From Symbiodinium kawagutii (taxonomy: Eukaryota > Sar > Dinophyceae > Suessiales > Symbiodiniaceae), in NCBI GenBank assembly GCA_009767595.1, contig VSDK01014150.1:35798-99797 (forward strand): 64,000 nt of DNA. The letters run 5' to 3'. The notes under the pieces were generated by a model. The model saw only the letters and a program-made list of their open reading frames with translations. It ran no database searches and was not told the origin of the DNA. Position 1 is the stretch's first letter, and each line of letters opens with the position of its first letter. Below, piece after piece: positions 39,061-48,533 of the stretch. A program made the position numbers and the translations under genes.

Positions 39061-39977
39061 TTACACTTTTAATAACTCATGACGCATTAACGGTCTAGGA
39101 TAATCAGTAAGTTTATAATATTGCTGTCCTAGCTTTTCTGCTATGTCTTGCACTGTGTATTCAGTTTTTAACCAGTGGTTTGTATTTTCTTTTTCACCTG
39201 TTCTTTTCTTTCTCATAATTTTAACTTTGTCTCCTATCTCTATTTCGGGATACAGCCGGTTCTTCCTTGCTTTCAGTGATACATTGACCCTTGCTTTAAA
39301 CTCGTTTTTCTTTTCCCTTGCCTCTTTTGGTGTGAGCCCAGTAGCGGAATGAACATCTTTATCATTGTAAGTCAGAAGCACTTCAGGTAGATAATCCACC
39401 CACTGAATGTTTTCCTTCCCCTTCTTTTCATCGTTTTCTATTCTTTTAAAAAGTTTATCTTTCAGTGTCCTATTAAATCGCTCTACAAAATTTGCACTGC
39501 CTCTTGTTCTGTGAAATTCCATTCCTTCGCTTCTGACAAACTCTTTAAACAATTCACCTCTCAAACTTCCGTCGTCATCAGCAAATATCAATTTAGGTTT
39601 ACCACCCATCTTCTTTATTGCTTCCATTGCTCCTGCTATAGCATCTGGTGCTTCTCTACTTGCCAGTGGGATAGCAGTAGCGTATTTACTCAATACATCT
39701 ATACAAGTCAGAGCCATGTAGAACTTCTGCTTTGCTTTAAAATCATCTCTTCTAAAAAACGTGATGTCAATCTGATATGTATGTTTGTTGTGAGGTGCTA
39801 CAAAAGAGTTATATCCTCTCTGCTTCCTCTTCATCTCAACATTCTCCTTAAAAAACTCCTCAACATCATCCATAGTAATGCTTTTGTCTTTCTCCCTTGC
39901 ATCCTTCAACGTTGTTTTTTTGAACCAAAGCCGGCTCTATCAAAATATATATCACCAATGATTTTTTGCTTACTCAT
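39061..39977 (-). CDS. Retroviral-type (RVE) integrase, frame-shifted near the N-terminus
   Basis: This enzyme inserts viral DNA into host DNA. The main frame (39061-39909) carries an RNase-H-like DDE core: D in YQIDITFF, D in LIFADDDGS, and E in FVERFNRTLKDKLF. A basic SH3/chromodomain-like C-terminus follows. There is no ATG upstream of the core in this frame. An ATG at 39977 opens the preceding frame, whose residues GDIYFDRAGFGS match the usual PLV/Polinton integrase N-terminus but hit TGA at 39906. The two frames would join by a -1 shift on a run of seven A (39915-39921 on +), which is a slippery heptamer. The causes could be programmed frameshifting, a real mutation or a homopolymer sequencing error. 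The flanking genes are on the same strand. Confidence 0.88.
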
Positions 39978-39997
39978 TATTAATATTATTAAGATTA

Positions 39998-40028
39998 TTA
40001 TTTTGAAAAATCCTTTTTTTCAAAATAA
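39998..40028. terminator. AT-rich hairpin between PolB C-terminal frame and integrase
   Basis: 13-bp perfectly paired arms (39998-40010 and 40016-40028) with a 5-nt loop lie just after the stop of the minus-strand HNH-like frame (40033) and just before the integrase ATG. It is probably a 3'-end signal. Confidence 0.5.
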
Positions 40029-40032
40029 CAAT

Positions 40033-40391
40033 CTAGCAAGAACTGCAGTTACAATAGACACAGTAAGGCACACAGTTATTAACATAGTGAGCTCTATCAT
40101 TGTCCACCCTCTGCAGTGTAAAGTTTGAACTTATTTTCTTGTTGCTCATGTCAACGTTAAACAGCACCCCACAGTTTGAGCAACAGCTCTTAAACAGTTT
40201 CAGACAAAAATGTTCATCAGCGTATTCATGTTCATCTATTTCTCTTCCTGCTTTCATGTCTTGCATTTTGTATCCTTCAACCTTGTTCTTGAGATAGTTC
40301 ATGAACAAGCCTTTGAACATGTCTCTATCTCCCTTCTCATTTTTGTAAAAGTATACTTTATCTAAATCCCTTGCTCTCTTATTGTTACCTG
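40033..40391 (-). pseudogene. Detached C-terminus of the polymerase-helicase: helicase motif VI remnant and HNH-like domain
   Basis: This frame is open from a stop near 40390 and lies in the -1 frame relative to the helicase, which ends at 40362. It begins with RARDLDKVYFY, which resembles SF1 helicase motif VI. It ends with a Cys-rich HNH/endonuclease VII-like unit: C-x2-C (CSNC), then LQRVDNDRAH, then N and C-x2-C-N. In related PLV proteins these segments are expected as one continuous chain. The first ATG in this frame is at 40320, so it could only make a 95-residue fragment alone. The segment between the helicase end and motif VI, where motif V should be, looks deleted. Confidence 0.65.
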
Positions 40392-43300
40392 CTTACCTTC
40401 TACCTTTTCAATCTTCCACCTGATATTCACATTCAATTTTCCAAATTCATCATTCTTATACAACCTACATATCAAAATCTCATCAACTGAATACCTATCT
40501 TTCTTGTTCAACTGCCTCCTGATTTCATTAGATACAGCTTGACATCTCAAATTTGTATATGCAATGTTGTTCTCACTCTGCATCACATCATCAGTATATT
40601 TGAAATGCTTTTCTATCCATTCCTCCAGTGGCATGTCCCTTTCCCACCAGTCCTCATAAATCTCATTCAACTTCTTTCTGTTTCTTTCTCCCTCTTCCGT
40701 GCCCTTACCTCCTACTCTTTTACAGATTTTTAAAAAGATGTTATTCTTAAAGATTATGTCCATGCAGGCATCCACATAATGCTCCACGTTCTGAATATTA
40801 GTGAAGGGTTCTATACTTGGCAGTTGCTTTACATCACCTGCACCTATGACAATCAAATTTGGATTGTCAATAACGAACTTCCTGATTTTATTCAATATGT
40901 ATGGACTAGCCATGTAGATTTCATCAAAAAATATCACATCATAACCTCCATAATCAAACCTTGGTAAGGTATCGCCTTTATGCACTGGAACACTGAAGAA
41001 TGTATTTAAAGTCACTGCCTCACATTCAGTTTCTTGTTTCAACATGTTCTGGGGCACTACTGCTAACACCCTGTAGCCCATCTTTTGAAAATGCTTGCCT
41101 ATGGTGGACTTACCACCTCCTGCAAATTTACTTCTAATCATGACATGCTTTTTCCTGATAATTTGCTTACATATGGGTTCAACATCCCACTCATCTTCAA
41201 CCTCTAACCTTTCACTTTTGTAAATGGGTATCCTTGGCATCTCGTTGTGCTTCCACCTATAGACTTCAGGAACAGGAACAACTTTTTTATCTTCCACCCT
41301 CCAGCCTCCTATGTCATTGTGAAAGTCTAATATCTTTTTTGCTTTCTTCAAGTCCCTCTTTGCTATGTGAAAGGCATCAGTCTTTACAGCGTAAACATTT
41401 ACATTTGCCTTCTGTAACTTCTCATATGCATCATACATATGGAAATTATGATTTTGTAACATCAATTCTTTGATATACCTGAAGCCGTTCATTAACTCCC
41501 TTTGGTCACTGACACTCACAATATAATATTTGGTAGTCTTGCCTCTCTGTTTTATATCTGGGCTGTTGATGCAGTAGTAAGTCTTACCGTCCTCAACTTT
41601 ATAAACAAAATCAAAATTTCTATATACTTCACCACTATTTATATCTTTGATATAAGCTTTATCATTCTCATCAACTTCAATTACACAATCATCATACAAC
41701 TCTGTCCATTTATACTCGTTCTCGCATTCTACTTCATTCATTACGTAAATTGTCCCATCATACTTTTTCTGGTGCTGTATTGCCTCCTTGAGGTTATCAA
41801 ATATCCTACTTACAGTCTTTTTGTTGTAGGACTTCTCAAGTAGTCCAAATGCTATATTAGCAATGTTTTTTAAGATTTTAGGATTTTCAAATTTGTCATC
41901 ACTAATCACTGTCTCATACAAGTCCTCAACCGCTTTTTTATACTTCACCTTGTGAATGTAAGATGGGATTTTATAACTCATAATCTTCATAGCTACACCT
42001 CTCTTACTTAATTCCTTAAGGTGCTTTCCATACACAAGGTTATGCTTTTTGTTGAAAAAGATGTTGCCCTGACATGCCCTGACCACATACAATGTATAGT
42101 TATTGAACCTGTTGAAGTCATCCTTTTCTGTGTAGGGCTTCCACACATCAAACTCTTTAAATACTGGTATGTGTGTAATCTTGGTTGCTTGGTAGGAGTA
42201 GGCCTTCCTTGTGTCAATGCTACACTTGTCACTAGGTGCAAGTTTGATTTCATAACCTTTTTCATCATAATCCTTTGCTTTTTTAAGTTCACCATTGGGA
42301 ACAATGGTTCTACATTCATCTAGCACCTTCAGGTCAGTTTCATTATAATATGACTTGTGGTTTTCACTGAATATTGCCTTGTGAAACTTGAACATTGTAG
42401 CGCTGACTTTGTTGTATTTCTCTTCGGTGTCCACCCAGACATCATCATTAATTCTATCTTGGTCAAGGTGCTGTGTTACAATGCTGTAGGCTACGGTTTT
42501 TTGTTTCTTGCCTATCTTATGTGTCAGATTAGATTTGATTTCTACTGTCCTACCTGCACTGTGTCTAATCTGTGGCTCATATCCTGCCTTTTTCATTTCG
42601 TAGATGGCTTTGTCTAAATCATCATTTTTCAATACCAGTCTGTATTCCTCTTCATCTTTTAAATTTAGGANNNNNNNNNNNNNNNNNNNNNNNNNNNNNN
42701 NNNNNNNNNNNNNNNNNNNNNNNNNNNNNNNNNNNNNNNNNNNNNNNNNNNNNNNNNNNNNNNNNNNNNNNNNNNNNNNNNNNNNNNNNNNNNNNNNNNN
42801 NNNNNNNNNNNNNNNNNNNNNNNNNNNNNNNNNNNNNNNNNNNNNNNNNNNNNNNNNNNNNNNNNNNNNNNNNNNNNNNNNNNNNNNNNNNNNNNNNNNN
42901 NNNNNNNNNNNNNNNNNNNNNNNNNNNNNNNNNNNNNNNNNNNNNNNNNNNNNNNNNNNNNNNNNNNNNNNNNNNNNNNNNNNNNNNNNNNNNNNNNNNN
43001 NNNNNNNNNNNNNNNNNNNNNNACCATCTCCTCTATCCATTTTTGAACTTTGATGTTTGCTACTCTTACTGATGGGTTCAGGATTACATAATAAGGCGTT
43101 CCATCCCATCTAAAGGCGGATTTTGGTCTATAATCTTGAGTGGTGAAAAGCATGAACTTGACTGAATATAACTTCCTGTTTTCCAGAACTTTTTTTCTAA
43201 ATGCCTTGGTTAATTTACCTGACACTCTGTTAAGTTCTTCTTCTCCAACATCTTTTTTCAATCTTGTTCCTATTGCTTGTTCCTTTCTTGCTTTTACTGC

Positions 43301-43591
43301 CTTTTCTGTTGCCTTCTTCACTGCTTCTCTCTCACCTATGGGTGTTGCATCCTGATATTTCTCAACTGCTTTTTCATACTGTTTTAGTCCTTTGTTCAGT
43401 TCCTTTCCACTTCTTGCCATGAGACCTCTGATTAAATTTTCTGTGGTTCCAAATTGAGATATTTTTCTATCTTCATAAAGTTCAATGACGTTATTGATTT
43501 TTTGAAAGGTTGCACTGGAAACATTGCCCCTTGCCCTTTCTCTTAATCCCCTTAAAATGGACAAATTATTTCTAATAGATTTCTTGGTCAT
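40362..43591 (-). CDS. Protein-primed DNA polymerase B fused to SF1 helicase (gapped)
   Basis: This is the viral replicase. The N-terminal part (43023-43591, MTKKSIRNNLSILRGLRE...) resembles the conserved PLV PolB start. A 352-N gap follows, and then the polymerase core. Motif A, IDTRKAYS, lies near 42200-42220; motif B, NIAFGLLEKSY, near 41830-41865; motif C, VKTDAF, near 41375-41395. C-terminal to this is an SF1 (Pif1/RecD-like) helicase with Walker A AGGGKST (about 41105-41130) and Walker B FFDEIYM (about 40905-40930). The parts either side of the gap are in different frames given the N count, so the gap size is probably only an estimate. No exonuclease motifs are visible outside the gap. 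The helicase stops early at 40362, before motifs V and VI. An early-type promoter motif lies 33 nt before the ATG. Confidence 0.88.
42671..43022. other. Assembly gap (352 N)
   Basis: Unsequenced bases lie inside the PolB gene. All reading frames that pass through it are artefacts of translating N. About 117 codons of polymerase, including any exonuclease motifs, may be hidden here. Confidence 0.99.
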
Positions 43592-43623
43592 ACAATTCTA
43601 GATATAATTTTAAATGTCATTAT

Positions 43624-43647
43624 CTCTTTAAGCCTATTTCCCTTTAA
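43624..43647 (-). promoter_or_regulatory. Early-type promoter motif of PolB
   Basis: On the minus strand it reads GGGAAATAGGCTTAAAGAG within this interval, 33 nt before the PolB ATG. It shares the GGAAATA-n2-CTTAAA pattern with the two zinc-finger genes. Confidence 0.5.
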
Positions 43648-43702
43648 GATGTCATTTATACAGTATTTACTTAAAGAAATAATTATGTTATATATTAATC
43701 AA

Positions 43703-43942
43703 ATGACGAAACGACTTGAAGATTTAACATTGGACGAAATCAAGGCTCAAATGTCAATTTTTCAGACCTTGTATCAAAAGAAAAGAAAAGAAATTGACCC
43801 TGAATATGCTGAAAGATTAAGGCAAAAAGATAGAAACAGATATTATAAAAAAAGGGATGCTGAAGGAAGACCACCTCCTGTCAAAAACGGAAACAAAAAA
43901 TACAACCATCAGGGACTGATAGTTGTTCCCGCTGAAGTCTAA
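43703..43942 (+). CDS. Small basic protein of unknown function
   Basis: A 79-residue protein if the ATG at 43703 (MTKRLEDLTLDEIKAQM) is used. In-frame ATGs also occur at 43685 and 43649, giving up to 97 residues. It is highly charged: a predicted helix is followed by a Lys/Arg-rich tract (LRQKDRNRYYKKRDAEGR) and a proline-containing tail. No known domain is visible. A CTTAAAGAAATAAT box about 30 nt upstream resembles the early motif of the divergent PolB gene. It is divergent from PolB and convergent with the next gene, separated from it by a hairpin. Confidence 0.6.
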   Translation: MTKRLEDLTLDEIKAQMSIFQTLYQKKRKEIDPEYAERLRQKDRNRYYKKRDAEGRPPPVKNGNKKYNHQGLIVVPAEV

Positions 43943-43976
43943 TAAATAATATTAATCAACATTAATATTATTTATT
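43941..43976. terminator. Bidirectional hairpin terminator
   Basis: 16-bp perfect arms (43941-43956 and 43961-43976) surround a CAAC loop. It spans the stop codons of two convergent genes (TAA at 43940-43942 on +, TAA at 43972-43974 on -), so it probably ends both transcripts. Confidence 0.7.
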
Positions 43977-44814
43977 TCCTTGCACTTACTCTACTTCTCT
44001 GACTGCTTCTACCTGAACTTGCTGAACTTGCTGAACTGGAAGGAAGCGGTAAATCAGTTGGTGGTGCTATTTGATACTCATCACCTGAACTACTGCTAGA
44101 ATTAACTGTTTGAGCTGGTGTTGGTGAACTTACGGTAACAGGGTCAGAACTATTAACACTGACTACTTCCATATCATTAGCATTATTATGTGGATTATTC
44201 ATTATTGCTATTGCTAATGCTTGACCATGACCTTGACCTGTGCTTGATGTAACATACTCTGGGACAGGAGCATCATTATCTTCTTCATCTTCACCATTAT
44301 TACCTAATAAGGTTGCTTCAGCTACTGCATCAGCAATAGACATTGTCAAATTGGCAGTAGCTATTGAACTATTCAATGCAAACTCCGCTAATCTAAAACC
44401 TCTCTTTACATTTCTTGTTAAAAAATTATCATCATCATCATTATTTTCTTTATCTTTGTTTAAATCATCTTTGTCAAGAATAGGTATTGTTTCAACTTGT
44501 CCTATAAAATTGCCTCTTAATTTTTCATCACTTTGAAGTTTTTCAGACTTACCTTTCAATTTGTATTTATAATCTATTTTGTGTAATTCATCTAGTGTAT
44601 CTGTTGCTTTGTCTTCCATTTCTTTAATGTAAGTTTGAGTGCTTTTGTTTTTTATATCAGGGAATTGAGTTGCCTTTGTCAACACTTCGTGAGTTGCTTT
44701 ATTTTTATACTCCTTAATATCTGATATAACATCTAGATGTGAATATTTGAGATAATTCAACATCTCATCATCATTTGTTTTCAATTTCTTTAATCTATTT
44801 TTAACTAAAATCAT
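43972..44814 (-). CDS. Uncharacterised PLV protein, acidic with Ser-rich tail
   Basis: 280 residues. The N-terminal half is helical and charged. The centre has an Asp run (NNDDDDN) followed by a mildly hydrophobic helix (RLAEFALNSSIATANLTMSI). The C-terminal third is low in complexity, with Ser/Pro/Thr runs ending in an Arg-rich SQRSRVSARK. I do not recognise a domain. Its place among structural genes suggests a virion or assembly protein, but this is inference only. Confidence 0.75.
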   Translation of the reverse strand: MILVKNRLKKLKTNDDEMLNYLKYSHLDVISDIKEYKNKATHEVLTKATQFPDIKNKSTQTYIKEMEDKATDTLDELHKIDYKYKLKGKSEKLQSDEKLRGNFIGQVETIPILDKDDLNKDKENNDDDDNFLTRNVKRGFRLAEFALNSSIATANLTMSIADAVAEATLLGNNGEDEEDNDAPVPEYVTSSTGQGHGQALAIAIMNNPHNNANDMEVVSVNSSDPVTVSSPTPAQTVNSSSSSGDEYQIAPPTDLPLPSSSASSASSGRSSQRSRVSARK

Positions 44815-44820
44815 TAATAG

Positions 44821-44883
44821 ATGTTATAAAAAATAAATTTAAATTTATTTTTTGTAACATTAATAATTCAAATTTGAATTATT
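44821..44883. terminator. Two consecutive AT-rich palindromes between minus-strand genes
   Basis: The first palindrome (44821-44860) pairs 20 + 20 nt with one mismatch and no loop. The second (44862-44883) is a perfect 22-bp palindrome centred on CAAATTTG. They lie between the stop of the 44913-45923 gene and the start of the 43972-44814 gene. They probably form a 3'-end signal of the upstream gene, and a promoter role for the next cannot be excluded. Confidence 0.5.
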
Positions 44884-44912
44884 GCTAATTATTAGATTTT
44901 AATATTAATGAT

Positions 44913-45923
44913 TTATGCTCCTACTGGTCGGTTAGAAATGTCATCAATGTAAACATCATAAACATTATCTCTATAATGTTCTGCAAGTTTTCTTAATAAG
45001 CTTGCTCGTTTTCTACCTGCTCTTTCATTACTTATTTCACCTGTTATAGCTTGGTATTGTTCATAAACATCATCAGTAATAAAACCGTTTCTCAACAATG
45101 CTGAATAGATACTATTTAAAATAGCGAAGTTGCTAAAATCCATTGCTATTTGCTCAGGCACTAAATCTGTGTATTGCTTTAATACATCAACAGCACGAAC
45201 AAGTTCAGCATTTGTAGCCTCTGGATTTCTAAATCTCAATGAATGCATTATTAAATCCTCTTTATTTGCTCTTGCTGTTTGCATTTCACCTTCGCTTTCA
45301 CTACTGCCACCAATAACAAATAAGTCTGGATTATCAACACCTGCTGGTGTTACTCTGCCATCTCTTGGTCTTGGTTGCGGTATTTGTGGCGTTTCGGCTC
45401 TGCTACTTGCTCTGCTTAAGGATGGCAATGAAGGTATTGCGTCAAATATTCTTCTTACTGCTGATGGAGTTGATACCCTACTCAGTATGCCATGGTGTGC
45501 TTCTCCTGCTTGTTGGGCTCTTTCCGTTGTCAAGTTCAATCTTCTTTGTAATTCTGTTTGCATCTGGGCATCTGTTAAATCTCTATCTTGTTCTATTGCT
45601 GGCTGTGGTGGTGCATTGTTTCTCATTTGGTCTCTTAATCTTTCTGCATGGTAAGTTCTACCTCCTAAATTTTGTCTCATCATTAAATCTCTTAATTGTC
45701 TTTCGTGTATTCTTTGTTGTTGTTCCTTTAGTATTTCTAAACTATCCATTCCATCAAAGAAACTACCTTCTGGACTTGCCTTAAATTGTGTAGCTGTTCT
45801 GTCTGGAAGTGCTCCAGTTATTGTTTCATTTTCATCAATGAGATTAATTATTTCATTATATGTTGGTCTCCTCTTCAATCCATATTTAGAATAGGGGTTT
45901 ATGTTTTCTAAAACTGCTGTCAT
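44913..45923 (-). CDS. Conserved PLV protein of unknown function (PDR-A-T motif)
   Basis: 336 residues. The N-terminus (NPYSKYGLKRRPTYNEIINLI, 21 residues across 45840-45900) and the following LPDRTATQFKASPEGSFFDG resemble a conserved opening found in many PLV/algal-virus proteins of unknown role (from memory, not searched). Next comes a Gln/Arg-rich helical stretch, a Ser/Pro/Arg linker and a helical C-terminal domain. It sits in the structural block and is probably a virion or scaffold component. No catalytic motif is seen. Confidence 0.78.
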   Translation of the reverse strand: MTAVLENINPYSKYGLKRRPTYNEIINLIDENETITGALPDRTATQFKASPEGSFFDGMDSLEILKEQQQRIHERQLRDLMMRQNLGGRTYHAERLRDQMRNNAPPQPAIEQDRDLTDAQMQTELQRRLNLTTERAQQAGEAHHGILSRVSTPSAVRRIFDAIPSLPSLSRASSRAETPQIPQPRPRDGRVTPAGVDNPDLFVIGGSSESEGEMQTARANKEDLIMHSLRFRNPEATNAELVRAVDVLKQYTDLVPEQIAMDFSNFAILNSIYSALLRNGFITDDVYEQYQAITGEISNERAGRKRASLLRKLAEHYRDNVYDVYIDDISNRPVGA

Positions 45924-45967
45924 TATTGATATAATATTCTTTAGATAAAAAAATATTATATTAATAA

Positions 45968-46285
45968 TCAGAATTTAAATAGTTCTCTGTATCCTTTTAA
46001 TCTTTCTTCTAAATGTTCTTTAGTAGCATAAGGTAAATTAGGTCTTTCTAATTCCCTTTTAATCTTATCAACTTCACCCTGAAAGTTTGCTCTGTTGTTG
46101 CTTTCAATCATGTCCTTTCTTAAACTTATCATAGCATCTCTTGAATTTCTTAACTTTAATTCTTTGTGTAGATGTTCTAAATAGCTTGTGTCTCTTAAAT
46201 CAAATGGATTATAATTAGATTTGCTTGTATGTAGTGGTGTTTTTCTAAATGATTTTTTATTTTTGCTCTGAAATCTCATCATCAA
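45968..46285 (-). CDS. Small basic protein overlapping the GIY-YIG gene
   Basis: 105 residues, starting MMMRFQSKNKKSFRKTP. It is very basic at the N-terminus and then a charged coiled-coil-like helix (VDKIKRELERPNLPYATKEHLEERLKGYR region). Its first 29 nt overlap the end of the upstream GIY-YIG gene in another frame, which suggests translation from the same transcript. No recognised domain. Confidence 0.62.
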   Translation of the reverse strand: MMMRFQSKNKKSFRKTPLHTSKSNYNPFDLRDTSYLEHLHKELKLRNSRDAMISLRKDMIESNNRANFQGEVDKIKRELERPNLPYATKEHLEERLKGYRELFKF

Positions 46286-46886
46286 TTTCTATATTATTAT
46301 TTAGATAATTTTGATGATGTTGTGATTTACAATGTTTGCTTAAGTGCCCTCTTGATACAGTTGCTCCACATTCACAAACAACTTTCTCTTTAGATTTTTC
46401 TTGGTATTTTTTGATTAACTCTGGATTGTTTGCTCTATATTGCCTGTTGTATTCATTGAGTTTATCTTTCTTTTCTTCTCTGTATTGTTGCTTGTATTCC
46501 TTTCTTGGATTGTTTTTATGCCGTTGTCTTTCATATTCCTGTAAATGTTCTTTTCTATCTTGTTTCCATTCCTCCATAGTTCTTTGTGGTATTTGAACGT
46601 TTAATACAGGTTGTCTTTCCAAGATGTAATGCCTTTCTCTTGCTTCTAACTCTTCAAGGCTATTACAGGGGTATTTCTCAATTTCTTCTATGTAAAAGTA
46701 TTCCAAGCCCATCTCAAGCATCTTAACATATAATTTTCTTTGATTGACCTTTTCAATTTTTGAATTATCTTTGTGTTTTTGAAATCTTTTTTTTAATGTT
46801 TGTGTAGTATGTCCAATATAACAATCATCATCTTGAAAATTTCTAATACAATAGATTTTACCATTTTCATAATTTCTTTTCTCCAT
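46257..46886 (-). CDS. GIY-YIG endonuclease with C-terminal zinc finger
   Basis: 209 residues. The nuclease core is at residues 8-95: GKIYCIRN (the GIY position), DCYIGHTTQTLKKR (the YIG position plus catalytic Arg) and a Glu-rich helix ending in ERHYILERQPVLN. A long basic linker follows, then CECGATVSRGHLSKHCKSQH, a Cys/His finger likely for DNA binding. Such nucleases occur as free-standing mobile endonucleases and as viral repair/recombination enzymes. The leader CTCCATACTTACTA (on +) is shared with zinc-finger gene 1, and an early-type CTTAAAGAG lies about 29 nt upstream. Both hint at recombination between these loci. Confidence 0.88.
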   Translation of the reverse strand: MEKRNYENGKIYCIRNFQDDDCYIGHTTQTLKKRFQKHKDNSKIEKVNQRKLYVKMLEMGLEYFYIEEIEKYPCNSLEELEARERHYILERQPVLNVQIPQRTMEEWKQDRKEHLQEYERQRHKNNPRKEYKQQYREEKKDKLNEYNRQYRANNPELIKKYQEKSKEKVVCECGATVSRGHLSKHCKSQHHQNYLNNNIEIDDEISEQK

Positions 46887-46914
46887 ACTTACTACTAATT
46901 ACTATAATTAACTA

Positions 46915-46934
46915 CTCTTTAAGCATAAATTATA
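46915..46934 (-). promoter_or_regulatory. Early-type promoter core of the GIY-YIG gene
   Basis: On the minus strand it reads AATTTATGCTTAAAGAG, about 29 nt before the ATG. It matches the CTTAAA core of the PolB and zinc-finger promoters but lacks the GGAAATA half. Confidence 0.4.
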
Positions 46935-46960
46935 GTAATTAATTTGATGAGTTAGTCGCC

Positions 46961-48505
46961 TTAATCGAAAACAACCGCACCCGACTCTCTCAGCTCAAGC
47001 ACGCTTTCTGAGATTAAATGCACAAATATTTCTTGGATTTCTTCAGCAACCGGTAATGGACCGTCTGTTCCTTTGATTTTGAAGTTAGTGATGCCGGACA
47101 TTTTGCTATTATAACCTGTAAAATTAACATCTGCCATCTTTTCAAATGACATCCCAATTATGAATTTGCTTTCGCGATACTGCCTATAACTAAATGATAA
47201 ACTATCTTGATTTTCATTCATATAATGGATTGCTCGTCGTAAATAGTAGAATGTTTCTGCCAGTGATTGTGATTCGAACTCTGGATATTTTTGACTGTTG
47301 CTTAATTGTATTTGCCATGATAAATTTTTACTCCATGATTGGAAACCTTCACCTTGTAGAGCATCAGTATTTGCTAGTCCACTGTTGTTAATACGTTTGT
47401 TGATTGCTGGATTGTAGAAATAATTCCATCGCTTATATACATAGTTATCTGGTAAGTATCTATTATCAAACAATCCATTTCTTGGAGTTCGGTAAAGGGT
47501 AATAAATGCTCCAGTCAATTTAGAAGATGATTTAACAATGTTCATATTAATTTCTCCTCCTCCTGCATTGAATGATTGAGTAATAGTATGATACATTGGG
47601 AATACTAATTTTAATGACTGACCATCAAGTAAATGTTTTACAATATTATTATTTACCGTATTGTCTAATTGAATAATTTCTGCACGAATAAATACATTGT
47701 TAAGTTCCCATGCTACTGAAGTATCACCATCTCTAAAATAATATCCTTCCTTATCAGTTTGTCCTGCTCCTCCATTTCCTTGAGGAACTACAATTGGGTC
47801 GGTTGCATTAGATACAATTTGGAACTGTAATTCTAAAGGTGCATATCTTAATGGAATGTAGTAGTTAGAATTAAGCAATCCACAGCAGGGTTTATGTGAT
47901 AATCTCATTTTACCATTAGCTCCTGCAATGCCTGTTATTGAATGTCTGGTGTATCTTTTGTCTACCCTGCCCCATTCGTTGTGGTCCCCGTTAGGAAAGA
48001 CATCAACTCCATCACCAGCATTATTTACTTGCATAAATACATCCAGCCCATTAGCGTAATCATGATAATCAGCATCCCAACGGGGATTAGCTCCACTTTC
48101 AATATCATCCATATCCCTTACACTTTTAGGTTTTAAACATTCATATAATTCACAATGTCTGTTATATTCTATAATATCTTGCACTTGTTGTCCTGCTACA
48201 TTTAACATATACCTCTGAAAGAAGGCATGTAGTCCAGACAATGGCCTCAAGAAATGACCCTGATTACCGTCAGTATTTTGTAAGGTAGCAAATACCCTAA
48301 TTGAACTTAAATCTATATAGTTGTTATCATCTGCTGAAATGTTAAATCTTATATTTTTATTTCCCTGATTAGGAGCATATACGTTTGAACCTGAAGGGAA
48401 GAAGTTAACAAAGCGTCTGGAAGTTATATATTGACTTGTTTCTGGTAACCCGAAGTTAAGCTGGTTAATCATTTGGTCAGAACTTTCACTTATGATATTA
48501 TCCAT
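46961..48505 (-). CDS. MCP: Major capsid protein, double jelly-roll
   Basis: 514 residues, a typical size for PLV/Polinton double-jelly-roll capsid proteins, which form the pseudo-hexameric capsomers. Recognition rests on the overall pattern: ITSRRFVNFFPSGSNVYAP near the N-terminus, the first jelly-roll strands (FATLQNTDG, LHAFFQRYMLNVAGQQVQDI), the Gly/Asn-rich middle with CCGLLNSNYYIPLRYAPLEL, and the C-terminal FIGMSFEKMADVNFTGYNSK. The region around CCGLLNSNYYIPLRYAPLEL, where an Ile/Pro-rich strand leads into the next sheet, is a common landmark. The upstream sequence is AT-rich (AGAATATATAAGTT) and lacks the early motif, consistent with late expression. Confidence 0.93.
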   Translation of the reverse strand: MDNIISESSDQMINQLNFGLPETSQYITSRRFVNFFPSGSNVYAPNQGNKNIRFNISADDNNYIDLSSIRVFATLQNTDGNQGHFLRPLSGLHAFFQRYMLNVAGQQVQDIIEYNRHCELYECLKPKSVRDMDDIESGANPRWDADYHDYANGLDVFMQVNNAGDGVDVFPNGDHNEWGRVDKRYTRHSITGIAGANGKMRLSHKPCCGLLNSNYYIPLRYAPLELQFQIVSNATDPIVVPQGNGGAGQTDKEGYYFRDGDTSVAWELNNVFIRAEIIQLDNTVNNNIVKHLLDGQSLKLVFPMYHTITQSFNAGGGEINMNIVKSSSKLTGAFITLYRTPRNGLFDNRYLPDNYVYKRWNYFYNPAINKRINNSGLANTDALQGEGFQSWSKNLSWQIQLSNSQKYPEFESQSLAETFYYLRRAIHYMNENQDSLSFSYRQYRESKFIIGMSFEKMADVNFTGYNSKMSGITNFKIKGTDGPLPVAEEIQEIFVHLISESVLELRESGAVVFD

Positions 48506-48533
48506 AACTTATATATTCTAAAATAGATTATTT

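Noticed and set aside
39511-40128. 205-codon + strand frame
   Set aside because: It is antisense to the integrase and the HNH-like frame, Cys/Phe/Ile-rich shadow.
45130-45784. Two + strand frames of 145-174 codons
   Set aside because: They are antisense to the conserved PLV gene 44913-45923, with hydrophobic shadow composition.
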